NCBI GenBank assembly: GCA_964020975.1
Contig: OZ026612.1
Span: forward strand, 130,311,241 to 130,375,240
DNA: 64,000 nucleotides
Direction of reading: 5' to 3'
DNA from: Hermodice carunculata
Taxonomy: Eukaryota; Annelida; Polychaeta; Eunicida; Amphinomidae
The notes beneath the pieces were generated by a model. It did not search any database. It saw only the letters and a list, made by a program, of their open reading frames with translations, and was not told where the DNA came from. Positions within the stretch are counted from its first letter, which is position 1, and the number at the start of each line of letters is the position of its first letter. Both the position numbers and the translations under genes were made by a program. This document shows positions 1 to 64,000 of this stretch, piece after piece.

Positions 1-2990
1 CAAAATGACCATATGTGCTTCACATAACTTTTAACTGGGAACATGCACTTTGTGTGAAGTGACAGGCCTTGAGAATCAACTGTTGACAAGTTGCCCCTGG
101 TTCCCATATGTCCACATATATACATTGATACATACCATACGCATTATGACTGTGGCCACTTTAAACCCGCTTTCCTTTTTTGTGGCACCCCATGAAATTG
201 ACACGAACATAGCAAAGGTTTTGGCAGTTCTCTTGAGACAAACAAACATAAATGATTGTGTCATTCTACCACACATGTATTCCATATTTTAATCACTTTA
301 GTATACCCAGTAGAGTGACATGTATGTTTTAGGAGTAATACACATGTATATATTTCCCTGTATAACCTGCACCTTTTTCAAAGATCAATTGTTGCACCAA
401 TGTGTATTTAATTTGCACCTACATGTACATAGAAACCTTTATAAACCCAACATGGAGAGGACCATGATGGTAACATCATTAGGAACTGAACTGATTCAAG
501 GCTCCCAAATAAAATCCTTATAATATACATTATTTGTCACAGTGACTTGCATGGACCTTCTTTAAAAAGCAAAGAAGAAAAATATGTAAAAGGTATTCTA
601 CATGCTGTAATGTACATGCATATGTCACTATAAAAACTGCATATACTCCACACAATCATTACATAAACCTTAAAAAAGTCATTTTGTACAATATCATTGC
701 AGGGAAGGTATACATACATGTATATACACATATGTATGGTGAAGTAGCCAAGTGCTTGCTAATTATAAGCATGTTTGCTGCAGCTCTATGGAGCAATACA
801 CAGACACTTGTCAAATAAATGTATTCTGACTCTGATCCAGACTTAACATGTGTCAGGAGGTCACACCATGGTCAGTTTGTCAGTTAATTGATTCAAACAA
901 ATTAAATGTGCCCTACATGTAATCTATTTTGATTTTAAAATAGTATTTTGTTTTGTTCATTACGAGGCTACTACACCACAATTTTGCAAGACACACTCTC
1001 AAATGTGAGAGCTGCTGAAATAGCCTCGATCCCTGCTATGATGCAAACAAGCATCCACAACAGACTGATCAAAGTCAGGGTCACCTTTGGATTGTAACTT
1101 ATGATCTAATCACGAGGTAAAATCCAGCTTTACATCCATTGAAAAACATCATTTGCTATAAGTGTAGCACAAGGCAATCTTCAAAGTATGCTCTAGCATT
1201 AGGGAATAAGCAAATTGCAATGGGTTTCACAAAAGCTGAAAAACTTAGAAAGTTATATCTGGTCATATCATGACTGAAATACCCATCAACACAACCTTCC
1301 TACATAACAGGAGTCACAACAGATTCCCTGAAACAAAAACAATTGCAGAACAATGAGCAGATGGATACTACATGTAGATGTATAGTGAAATGCACAACCA
1401 TGGGACGGATGTACCATACCCTCACGGGTGGAATGTGCAAACAGAACAACCTAGTCTGTCCCTTGACCTGTGGTATGTGCAACAAGTAATGTACAGGCAA
1501 GATGTATCAGTGCACTAATAGCCAGGCTTTGTGAGCATTTTTGCTTAATACACAAGCCATTTGGCAGACATTCCTCCAAACAGAACCATCAGACCCATAA
1601 CATATAACCCTTTTGTAAACCAAGTGATTCTGTATGAGTTCAGGTGGAGTGGGGATCCTTGCACATGTGGCCACTGTAGCCCAGCCCAAACACAATCCCT
1701 CACATTACAAATGCACCATTTGTGGATCCAGCCTTGCACTATGGAACAATCTGGTTTAAATGTCCTGGGACAGTAAGCATCATGGACTGACCTTATGCTC
1801 AGGTTTCACCTTCCTATGCCTCCCTCCCTCTGATCTTGTTTTTTTTTTAAGTGAGGTACAGAATAAGCACAATTCTGTTCAAACAGATGAAGAGATTACA
1901 TAAGAACCACATCAGTTCCTTGGTCATTTATTCTATAATTTTTATGGATTTTTAACAATTCATGAACTGTAAATACATAATATGAACCAACTCACAAAGG
2001 TTCTTATGAAAAATCTCCCATGGAGAACTCCCTCTCACAAAGTTCAGACAGTGGAAGCCTTTGCTTTCCATAGAACCTCCTTCCACTCATTACATTGGAT
2101 CTTCACATGAATCCAAACATACAACATGCCAAAAGTGGCAGTTGGTGACTTTGTCCTGAGCACAATTCTTCAACCTCAGGCATATGATATACGGTAACAT
2201 ACATGTATGTTACTGAGGCTGGTGTTATCATATGGTATATGTAAATGCATACCCAACATTACAGATCAGTGACTGACAACACCTGTTGCGGTCGCAACCA
2301 GTCCAACAATTCATCTGGTCAATGTCAACAAACAGGCTTGCTGGCATGTCTATTTAAATTATTAGTTCAGTTAGTATTGGCAATTTCAACATGGATTTAC
2401 CCTCCTCTTTGTTTCAAACCACATATTCTGCTAGCCACAAAATAAGAGCACTCGAAAATTGACACTGTAGTCCCAGTCATGAGACACCCCCCCTCTTTCA
2501 TATAAGACTGCTTTAAAAATTCCCGAGTCCTATGCTTTCCATGTAAATTTACATTACAAGAAGCCACCCGTTGCTTAAAACCAATTTTTGTTGCAGCAGG
2601 TGAGGCTGCTGATTACAGGGACCACTACAGGGCAAAAATATCAAGCAAAAATGTGAATTACCATTTACAGTGTAAGAAGCATAAACCCCAAAACACTGTG
2701 AGGGAAACCCCAAAACACTGTGACGGTTTATCAAAGCTATATCCTGGTAACAGAGATGACAGTCATCACAGTTAAACAAACAAGGTATGTTCTTCTGATG
2801 AGTATATGTACCAGAAGTTTAGGGACTTAAAACAAGAACTTAGTTATGGAACTATTGTGTTATGTGAGCATTTTGAACCAAAATACTGTTATCAACCCTG
2901 GACCTATATGTTATAGAAGGGTCACCAGCTACACACATGTACTATCAGCTAAGCCATGCTCTGCTGTGATACACGTGATTGGGCCACCAA
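1..2990. other. Flank downstream of SH3BP5, no gene recognised
   Basis: AT-rich DNA lying 3' of the minus-strand SH3BP5 gene. Only short unconvincing open frames occur on either strand. The one structured site is a perfect 20-bp palindrome at 2194-2213 (GTAACATACATGTATGTTAC) nested in further short inverted words (CCTCAG/CTGAGG and CATATGATA/TATCATATG). Part of this stretch could be distal 3' UTR of SH3BP5, but no transcript end can be fixed by eye. Confidence 0.5.
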
Positions 2991-2994
2991 TGCA

Positions 2995-3140
2995 TGTTGT
3001 GTATCACAAAGCCTGGCCGGCTAAGTGGTACGCAGCTTGCTGAGGTGGCCAAATCGCATGTACCACGTCAGAGCATGACATGGCGATTTGATCTCATATT
3101 CAAGGCAAGTAGTTGGCATAAAAAAACAAAACAAAACAAA
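2995..3140 (+). repeat. tRNA-derived SINE-like element (tentative)
   Basis: An A-box-like word (GGCTAAGTGGTA, about 3019-3030) is followed some 60 bp later by a B-box-like word (GATTTGATCTC, about 3085-3095), and the unit ends in an A/C-rich tail (3121-3140). This order is that of a tRNA-derived SINE. The B box departs from consensus and no second copy was found in the window, so it could also be a chance match. A short inverted repeat (AAATCGC / GCGATTT) lies between the boxes. Confidence 0.35.
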
Positions 3141-3365
3141 TTAACGAACAAGAAGACTGGATTTCTTGTACAATTCACCCTCACCAGTTAAAGCCACAAA
3201 CCAGAATTTAGACAACTGCTTGTCAAGTTCTTCTTCCGTACAGCGAAGGAAGTCCACATTCTGTCCAGATTCTGGTAAATATGCCCCGAATAGTTTTTCT
3301 GAAGATTCATTGGCTCTTAGGGTGCTCTTGGGCAGTAATGCCACTCTTTTGGAAGATAAATCCAC
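3141..3365 (-). pseudogene. Crypton / KIAA1958-like domain fragment
   Basis: The minus-strand frame contains the segment LFGAYLPESGQNVDFLRCTE followed by EELDKQLSKFW and GELYKKSSLLVR. This resembles the helical N-terminal module that precedes the DUF3504 tyrosine-recombinase-derived domain in KIAA1958, QRICH1 and Crypton-related proteins (pattern: ELD..L..F......GE.Y...SL). No recombinase catalytic part (R...HxxR...Y) is visible nearby, so this is at most a solitary fragment of a Crypton-type DNA transposon or of a domesticated relative. Assignment is by motif memory only. Confidence 0.45.
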
Positions 3366-3966
3366 TTCAATAGCAAAACGTCACTTGCTCGCCACTGCTG
3401 TTGTTTTTGTCTACTACCAGATGAAAACATGGCTATAGTTGTACTCAACTTTCCTATAACACGGTGTGACATGTCATGACACACACTGTGGTATACGATA
3501 TATGGAACATGCCTTTTAACCAATCAGTGTGCTCTATTTGCCTTGATTATAAGATAAATGTACATGTCCACTGTATCAATGAATATAGTGTGTGGTTCCC
3601 AGCAAAACATGTGCCTCTTCATTGTGCTTTCTGGAGCATTCTTTCTTCCTTGTGTCCACATTACTTACTAACTATAAATCAACAGAAACAACATACTCAA
3701 AATGGAGTCTCCAACAGTGGGACAGCCTACCCCCATATTTCAGTCCCTCTGGCTTACATAAGTTAACTTGCCTTGCATACATTACTGGCAAGATTGCCAA
3801 AGTGTTGCATAGCAATCTGTATGCATCATAATGGAATATTATTGCTCACAATTAGGTATCACTATTAAATCAATGGACATCTTTAGGTATCTGCACTTCA
3901 ACACAACTCATGGATGTAGTGCTCTGACAGTGACTACATTTTAATGAAGCTCATTCTTCAATTATG

Positions 3967-4013
3967 GTTTGTTTGTTTGTTTGTTTGTTTGTTTGTTTGT
4001 TTGTTTGTTTGTT
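3967..4013. repeat. (GTTT)n microsatellite
   Basis: About twelve uninterrupted GTTT tetranucleotides, in the 3' flank or 3' UTR of SH3BP5. Confidence 0.95.
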
Positions 4014-4211
4014 AATTTTGGCCAATGGTTAAAAATTAAGGCACCAAGCACCTAACATTTACAGTAATTTCACATCAAACAGTATTCTCCCCTACAATGT
4101 CCAATCACTAAATTTAACAGGATTACCACACTCTTTTAAAAGTAGAAACTGCAATATGAAAATGCACTTTTCTTAACACTGAGTTTTCAAATTTTCTAAT
4201 GGTTTACACTT

Positions 4212-19458
<15,247 letters not shown>

Positions 19459-20249
19459 ATTTCTGTTCTCTTGGATCCTGTGGTTCCTTCTAACTTGGGG
19501 GCTGGTGACCCAGGAAATCACGCAGAGCGAATCCTCCCCGAACTCTATTCATGCCTCCATTTTGGAATCATGTGATCAGTATCGGGTCGTGACCTTTCTT
19601 GCATCGAGTCCAGCATGACCTACACCTTGCGCCAGGACACACCTCCCGTGACGTCTCCTGCATTGTTGCTGCTCTGGTAGGCCTGCATAATTTATGCTGT
19701 GAATGAATGGCTTTCTGGATGCAAGTCAAAGTGTATTGCCATTTCGTCGTCGTAACCGCGTAAATGTGACATGTTATTCGCAGAGTTTCAAGCGCAATTT
19801 CCGTGTGAAGTGTATCAGAATTGGTCGTCAGCATTGGCTGCCCTAGCAGGCACGGACAGCAATAATCCTGTGCCTGTGGCTCTGCTTTTCTGCAGCTGTC
19901 GTGTGTGACACAGATGGCCTAGAATTTTATATTAGTAGAAAAGGAGGGCGGAGGAAAAAAACAGCTTTCTTCTAAAAGAAATGGTCGTACAGATCAAGCA
20001 AAATGTATTACTTGTACATTATGATTTGATATTAGCGTAAGAACGTGATTGCAGATGATAACCATTGCACGCTAAATAAACAAACTAGAAGACAGATTTG
20101 CAAGCAACTCTCTCGGTGCAATGAAAGTATATCAAGTAAAATGAGCCCAGCAGATTTCTCATTTTGGGATATACTGGCATGTATTGTGTTAAATGTAGAT
20201 TTACCTAATTTGCTTAAACAATAATGCGACAACATGGGTTCCTGCCGGC
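19459..20249. promoter_or_regulatory. Probable SH3BP5 5' UTR/promoter side of the divergent intergenic region
   Basis: The DNA just upstream of exon 1 (minus strand) is richer in CpG and GC than the surrounding introns, notably 19520-19870, and carries a CRE-like TGACGTC at about 19650. This fits a promoter region by position, but no start site or TATA box can be fixed. The remainder to 20249 shows no gene. Confidence 0.35.
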
Positions 20250-20690
20250 CTTGCTCATTGGATGAAGCTGTATCAAAAACCGATAAATTGAAGTAGGAAT
20301 GGTATCTCTCTATCTATAATTCTTTCTGAACCATTCAAAAATTAAAATTTTGTTTATTTACTTAATACGCACAAATTAAAATGCTGCAACTTAGCTTATG
20401 GTTCATTGGATGCATCCATGTCTTAAACCCCTAAATTGAAATTGGAATGGCATCTCTATCTGTAAGATATTAAAAATTTAAATTGTGTGTATTTGCATAA
20501 ATCGAAATGCTACAACTCTGGTTATAAATAAACCAAGAACCAAAGTTGTAACATTTTATTTTTTACAAATTAGGCTAATACACAAAAGTTAGATTATATG
20601 TTGAATAATGGCAAAGTGTAGCATTTCAAACTGTTCTCATTTTGAAGGCACGCAAAAGGATTTGCTGTGAAACAAATCTTCTTTTCTAGT

Positions 20691-20692
<2 letters not shown>
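20250..20692 (+). mobile_element. Helitron-like non-autonomous element (HINE), copy A, 3' end at CTAG
   Basis: Diverged sub-repeats of about 125 bp (20250-20560) lead into a 3' end with a GATTTGCTGTGAAACAAATC hairpin at about 20658, then TTCTTTT, CTAG and T. Hairpin, short spacer and CTRR before T is the hallmark of a Helitron 3' terminus. The same end is found at about 28331 (minus strand) and, more loosely, at 21713 and 23465. No Rep/helicase frame is present. Confidence 0.55.
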
Positions 20693-20836
<144 letters not shown>

Positions 20837-20844
20837 CTGATGAA

Positions 20845-21713
20845 TTTGTCCGACACTTTACTCTGACACCATTATACATAGAAACTTCAAAGTTAGCATG
20901 GTTGTACCTCCATACAAGGAGTTTCACCTTGTTATGCAGAGGAATGAGGATGTTTAAAATTATGCAAATTAAGGGCATTTCAAATTTTTAATCTTGAATA
21001 TCTTCAAAACTATAATAGATAGAGATATCATTCCAACTTGTACCAGAGGATTATTGACCATTGCACATCTAATGAATTTTAAAACAAAAGCTGTGGCAAT
21101 TTAAGGTATGCTAGTTAGCAGCATTTGAAACTTTAAATCTTGAATATCTTCAAAACTTTTATAGACAGAGCTGTCATTTCAACTTCTTCTAGGGGATTAT
21201 TGACCATTGTGCATGCAATGAATCTAAAACAAAAGTTGTAACAATTTAAATTATGCTAATTAGCTGCATTTGAAACTTTTAATCTTGAATATATCTTCAA
21301 AACTATTACAGATATAGAGATGTCATCCCAACTTCTACTAGGGGGGTATTGACCATTGCGCACGTAATGAATCTATGACAAAAGTTGTAGCAATTTAGAT
21401 TATGCTAATTAGCAGTATGCGAAATTTTCAATCTTACATATATCTTCAGAACTATAATAGATAGAGATGTCATTCCAACATTTACTAGGGGGTTATTGAC
21501 CATTGTGCACCTAATGCATTAAAAACAAAAATTGTAGCAATTCAAATTATGCTATAAGTAGTACCATTGGAAATTTTTGATCTTGAATAACTTCAAAACT
21601 ATAATTGGAAGAGATGCCATTCCAACTTCTACTTCTATGTTATGGACTAGTAGCAGCAATAAGCTTTGAAGATACACACACTGATTTGCTATGCAGCAAA
21701 TCACCTTTTTCAG
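20845..21713 (+). mobile_element. Helitron-like element copy B with five or six ~130-bp tandem units
   Basis: From about 20955 to 21650 the unit TAATCTTGAATATCTTCAAA ... ATAGATAGAGATGTCATTCC ... GGGTTATTGACCATTGTGCA ... ATGCTAATTAGCAGC repeats every 125-130 bp. It ends with GAAGATACACACAC and a hairpin GATTTGCTATGCAGCAAATC at about 21690, then CACCTTTTTCAG before TT. The units run opposite to those in copy A. More units of the same family occur at 23320-23960 and, diverged, at 28440-28920 and 56000-56240. Confidence 0.6.
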
Positions 21714-21739
21714 TTCATTATGCTGCTTGAGTCAATCTA

Positions 21740-22105
21740 TGGCACATTTCAGGCCGGGCGATCTATTTTTATCAATTTATTCCTGCCTCCCAGAAAGCCA
21801 CCCTTCAAACCCCAGCTTTAAACCAAAAAACCCATGCTACACCTTCCCCTTCCTCTAAACACCGACCTCTTCTAAACCTTTGTAATTATAATCTTCCCTG
21901 TGCCACTTTCTGAAAAAAAAATCTTGCCTTATCTCTCTACATGCATCACACGACAACAGGCAGTGTTCCATCGTCTCATCTGCCTCTTGTCTACACATCA
22001 TACATTTTCCATTACTACCTGTTGTCCACCTCTGTTTTCTCTTTTCTAGATTTATTACTCCTGTCCTACTTTGAAAAATAAGCTTGGATCCCTTCCTTGA
22101 TTAGC
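21740..22105 (-). pseudogene. LINE C-terminal fragment, minus strand
   Basis: On the minus strand the frame reads RTGVINLEKRKQRWTTGSNG, then KCMMCRQEADETMEHCLLSC, a C-x2-C...H...C zinc-finger-like motif found at the C-terminus of many non-LTR reverse transcriptases. It is a diverged sister of the plus-strand copy at 22588-22968, which has RAGVINLEKRKQKWTNRSDG and KCRVCREDVDETIDH. The two fragments are head to head. Further 5' parts are absent. Confidence 0.75.
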
Positions 22106-22109
22106 ATAA

Positions 22110-23190
22110 CTTAAAATTTTCATTTTCATTCCATGCCTACAGTTACAAACCAATGAATTCGAGATGCTATTGAAGCACCCATGGGGAAATGGGTGCTTGG
22201 GGCACCACCGTGTGTAGCAACAGAGGCAGTGTTGGGAGAGTTGGGATGGTTACCAATAAGAGATAGAATAGCTAAGGCTAGGCTAGGCTACTGGGGATAT
22301 TTGCATCAGGTGAATGAAGAAAGATGGTGTAGGAAGGCGTACATTGAGGCTGTTAGTGAAAAGACAAAATGGGTTCAAGAAATAGATAAGTTAGCTGAGA
22401 AATATGAGCTGAAAGGGCCAGATGAAATTGAAGTGGCGTGGAAATCCTATATAGGAAAGGTGATCCAAGAGAAACATGTGGAGCAGTGGAATGGAGGGTT
22501 GAGGAAAAAAGCACATTGGAAGCATATAGAGCTGTAGACAAGCCAGTGAAGACTAAATGTTGGGATGGTAGCTAGGGTTCTAGACTGTTGTTTCAGGGCA
22601 GAGCAGGAGTGATCAATCTGGAGAAGAGGAAACAGAAGTGGACAAATAGAAGTGATGGGAAGTGCAGGGTGTGTAGGGAGGATGTGGATGAGACCATTGA
22701 TCATATGATGACATGGTGTACAGGTTATAGAGCGCTTAGAGACCAGCTGTTTGTACAATGGAGAACAAGAGATGGGCAGTGTAAAAGCTTAGAGCAAGTA
22801 AGGGACATGGCAGAGAATGATAGGTTAGCATGGATACTAGGATTGAAGGGCGATTTTCCAGGAAGTAGAGTTGGTTTAGAGTCAGTGAAAGACTTCTTGG
22901 TGCAGTGCTGGGAGAGTAGGAATAATATCTTAGGATTAATCACGGAAGAGAATAGAGGACAAACTTAGCAAGGGAAGGGAGAAGGTAGCCCTTATTAGGG
23001 ATCCCATGACCCTGCCAGGTGGCATCATCAGCAGGGTCTGTGGGCATGCCGAGCGCAAAGTTGCGACAGTGGGATAGGGCTTGCTTGCTTGCATTTTTTT
23101 TTTCCTTTCTGAAGGCCACCTGACTAGCTACTAAGCTAGCCAGGACCGCGGCAGATAAGCGGAGTGCCACAGAATATTATTATTGAAACC
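22110..23190 (+). pseudogene. LINE C-terminal portion and 3' UTR, plus strand, 5'-truncated
   Basis: Two frames are used in turn: 22181-22537 (with VLGELGWLPIRDRIAKARLG) and 22588-22968 (with GKCRVCREDVDETIDH and SVKDFLVQCWESRNN). Both motifs align with the LINE at 44700-47765 (IGELGWLPFNVYLEHIRVKY; KCVLCNSAEEDLPHF; KDFLVKAWHFRRQS), so the elements share a clade. The fragment begins after the catalytic RT domain; a stop at 22535-22537 and a frame change before 22588 break the frame. 22970-23190 looks like its 3' UTR. It interrupts the Helitron-like repeat block. Confidence 0.8.
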
Positions 23191-23199
23191 TTTATCTTG

Positions 23200-23960
23200 C
23201 ATACTTTTGAAGATATTCAACATTTTTAGTCCTTTCCTTTCATTTCATTTCATTTCATTGGATGCACTTGTAACACAAGCCTAAGGATTAAAGTTGGATT
23301 CACACCTCTATTAGAACGTTGTAGTGTTTAAAATAATGATAATTAGGGTCATTTCAAATTTAAATCTTTTATGTTCAAAACCACAATCGAGAAATACCAT
23401 ACCAGCTTTAATATGCAGTTCTGCTTTGCAGGTACACCGACAAATTTGGTACATAGTAAATCATCTTTTCCAGTTTCCTTCCTTTTTTTTCCTTCAGTCA
23501 TTCTTCTTTATTTCATAAAACTTTATCAAACTTCATAGCTTTTTCAGCTTGTGAGCATTTCAAATGTTGAAAAATTAATAGCTGAAAAGCTATAAACGAC
23601 AGAGACGCCACTACAACTCCATGTGCAGGTTACCTGTATACTGACCATTGTGCAGCTGATATTATTTTGAGGGAAAGGGGTACTATTTGAAATGATGCTA
23701 ATTTAGAGCATTGCAAAATTTACTCCTTGAATATCTTCCAAAGTATGACAGATAGTGATGCCATTTCAACTTCCACACGTACAACATTGACCATTGCCCA
23801 TCTGATGAATATTGAACAAATCGTAAACTATACTATTAAAATAAAGGAATTTTAAATCTGCATTATCGTTAAAACTATAGCGGATAGAGATTTCATGCTA
23901 AGTGAAATGTATATGCCATAACTCTGCACATCTAATGAATATTAAACAAAGTCCTGGAGC
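23200..23960 (+). repeat. Helitron-like units, continuation beyond the LINE pair
   Basis: Carries the same TTGAATATCTTC...GATAGTGATGCCATTTCAAC...TTGACCATTGCCCATCTGATGAAT blocks as 20955-21650, with another terminal-like word at 23430-23466 (GACAAATTTGGTACATAG then CATCTTTTCCAG and TTT). It ends in a G-rich (GGGGGTGG) stretch near 23980. Confidence 0.5.
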
Positions 23961-24549
23961 TTGTGTGTATGTGTGTGTTGGGCGGGGGTGGGGGTGGGAG
24001 GTGGGCATTGTATAAACCTTAATTCTCCACTTTGAAATCTAACGTCAGCGGGGAGTCACTGCTACCTCTGTAACATCACAGTGTCACGGACTGTCCTGTG
24101 CTATGTAATACAGCTACCGTGACGTTATTGAGCATACACATTGATGTTGTATGCTCAGTAAAGAAAACAAAATTGAATTCGTGAACTAGATTCGCACTTA
24201 TGTTAATTAAATAGCTCTGAATGATGGTTCCTATTGCTGCGTAAAGTTTTCCTAAGGGATTTTGTGTCAACTGTTCTTATTACGGAATATCTTCCAGCTG
24301 TGATATAGATTGATGTGCCAGTTCCTGGACCTACTGTTCTGCTTTGTGGCCACACAGATCTACTGCTCAGGAACCCATCCTTTCAGGTTTAATCTACCTT
24401 CTTTCAGACTTGTTATTCAGCATTTCTTTCACGCCCTGATTATTCTGATACAGAGTACACGTGTGCAGGATCACAACAGACCCTCATGAGCTCGGACTCA
24501 TCTCTGGTTAAAATTTCACCAAACTTACTGAGCAGGACCACTGTCAGAG
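23961..24549. other. Immediate upstream region of ACMSD
   Basis: Contains G-rich (GGGTGGGG) DNA at 23980-24005 and otherwise unremarkable sequence leading to the ACMSD start codon. A 5' UTR must lie here, but no promoter element can be named with confidence. Confidence 0.4.
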
Positions 24550-62851
<38,302 letters not shown>

Positions 62852-63090
62852 AACAATGCCAGTCATTAACCCTCGTGCAGAGACCTTCAAGCTTAACACC
62901 ACTGCCACAGCTAAAAACCACTGCCACAGCTGATGATATTAGCAGGAAGTATTGCCTGATTTAGTAATAATTCACAAACTGCATGAAAATGATGACTGAG
63001 TTCACTTTCATGAAACAATGTGAAAAGACAGAACGGCATTTGGGCAGAAGAAATGCCAGACAGTGATTAAAGACAATAAAACAGTATTAT
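62852..63090 (+). promoter_or_regulatory. ACMSD: ACMSD 3' UTR with AATAAA polyadenylation signal
   Basis: A canonical AATAAA at 63075-63080 lies 224 bp after the stop codon. Cleavage probably follows within 30 bp. A directly repeated CCACTGCCACAGCT occurs at about 62899-62931. Confidence 0.65.
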
Positions 63091-64000
63091 CATTTTATAT
63101 TACATGTACATTATTTACTTTGTCAAGACCTGGAATGCAGACATTGATCACATTTGAAAGAGATAGGTATTGTTTAAGTAATGGTTTATTCTAAAGGGAA
63201 TTACTGATTTGTTGGTCACATATGGCACACATATCTTCTCAATTTTGTATGCATGTCAATACAACATGAAGCACTCTGCCAGTGATACTGTCCACAATAT
63301 GATGATATTATAGTGTCAGGATTTAAAGTGTCTGAACTCTTCTTGCATGTATTTTAAAACTATTGTACAACCAATTTTAACACTGCTGGATTATGACAAA
63401 GTTAACATTACATGACATGGTTACCATGCAGAGAGACCTGTCCCTCCAAAGACAGCTGGCAACTGACATATACATGTAGCAGGTTATTTTCATACGCCTT
63501 TTTTCAGCAAAACTTGTTAAAGCTTAAAGCATTTTCTTTCAATGATTAAACTAATTATAAACATTGAAACAGGTGACATTTTGACCAGTTTAAGAGAAAG
63601 GGATGGCCTCAGAGGCTGGACAGAAAAGCCTAGATTTTCCTACCAACAGTGCAACAATCCCATTTTTGACGAGTGGGGCTCCCTTCAGCCCTTCAGCAAG
63701 GGCCATTAATGGGGGCTGTTGAAACCCCCTCTGAGGTGTAAATAGACACATCACATAATTGTGGTTTACTGCTCTCAACTAATGAGTTTTTGATTGTAAC
63801 AACACTGACCCATCCTGGGTGTGGTGTACTGGCATCCAGACATCAACAGTTATCTGAGTGTGTTACTACAGCCCACACCTGCATTTAACCAAGTTAAAAA
63901 TGACCAAAGTTCAATTTTTACAGGAACCACTGTATACCAATTGATGAGATAACAGCAAGTTTTGAGTATTTTAAAATAGCAATTAGGCAAATTCATTTAT
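63091..64000. other. Flank downstream of ACMSD, no gene recognised
   Basis: AT-rich sequence with short open frames only. Confidence 0.5.

Overview
The window looks like nuclear DNA of an invertebrate deuterostome, most likely a cephalochordate (amphioxus, Branchiostoma). The reasons are two intron-rich genes with chordate-like protein sequence, a very dense and varied load of LINEs, MITEs, foldbacks and simple repeats, and frequent TACATGTA-type words. I also recall, without being able to check, a report of minisatellites overlapping exon-intron junctions in amphioxus Adh, which would fit what is seen here. The species call is an inference.

Two host genes lie head to head. On the minus strand, positions 19458 down to 4212 hold an eight-exon SH3BP5/SH3BP5L (Sab, Drosophila parcas, worm REI) gene whose exons join in phase to 531 residues. 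On the plus strand, positions 24550 to 62851 hold a ten-exon ACMSD gene (2-amino-3-carboxymuconate-6-semialdehyde decarboxylase, kynurenine pathway) whose exons join in phase to 349 residues with all expected metal and active-site residues. About 5 kb of repeat-rich DNA separates their start codons. Nothing indicates that the two proteins work together.

Regions: 1-4211, downstream flank of SH3BP5 with a SINE-like and a Crypton/KIAA1958-like relic; 4212-19458, SH3BP5 with three minisatellites abutting exon edges, (AT)n, and several MITEs; 19459-24549, intergenic DNA with Helitron-like units and two opposed LINE tails; 24550-62851, ACMSD, whose long introns carry three copies of a reverse-transcriptase element, an L1/Tx1-type LINE relic, a better preserved CR1/Jockey-group LINE, MITEs, foldbacks and a fourth junction-abutting minisatellite; 62852-64000, 3' UTR and flank.

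The strongest unusual signal is that four separate minisatellites, with periods of about 63, 36, 32-33 and 35 bp, each start at an exon edge and carry copies of that exon's own splice site (SH3BP5 exon 4 donor, exon 5 acceptor, exon 7 donor; ACMSD exon 7 acceptor). The 63-bp unit is in the reading frame of its exon and its first copy is open, so use of the first decoy acceptor would add exactly 21 residues. A second signal is a reverse-transcriptase repeat whose three copies share a 3' module: a variable number of 316-bp units, an exon-like open segment encoding a hydrophobic peptide, and (in two copies) a terminal region with three interleaved complementary segments.
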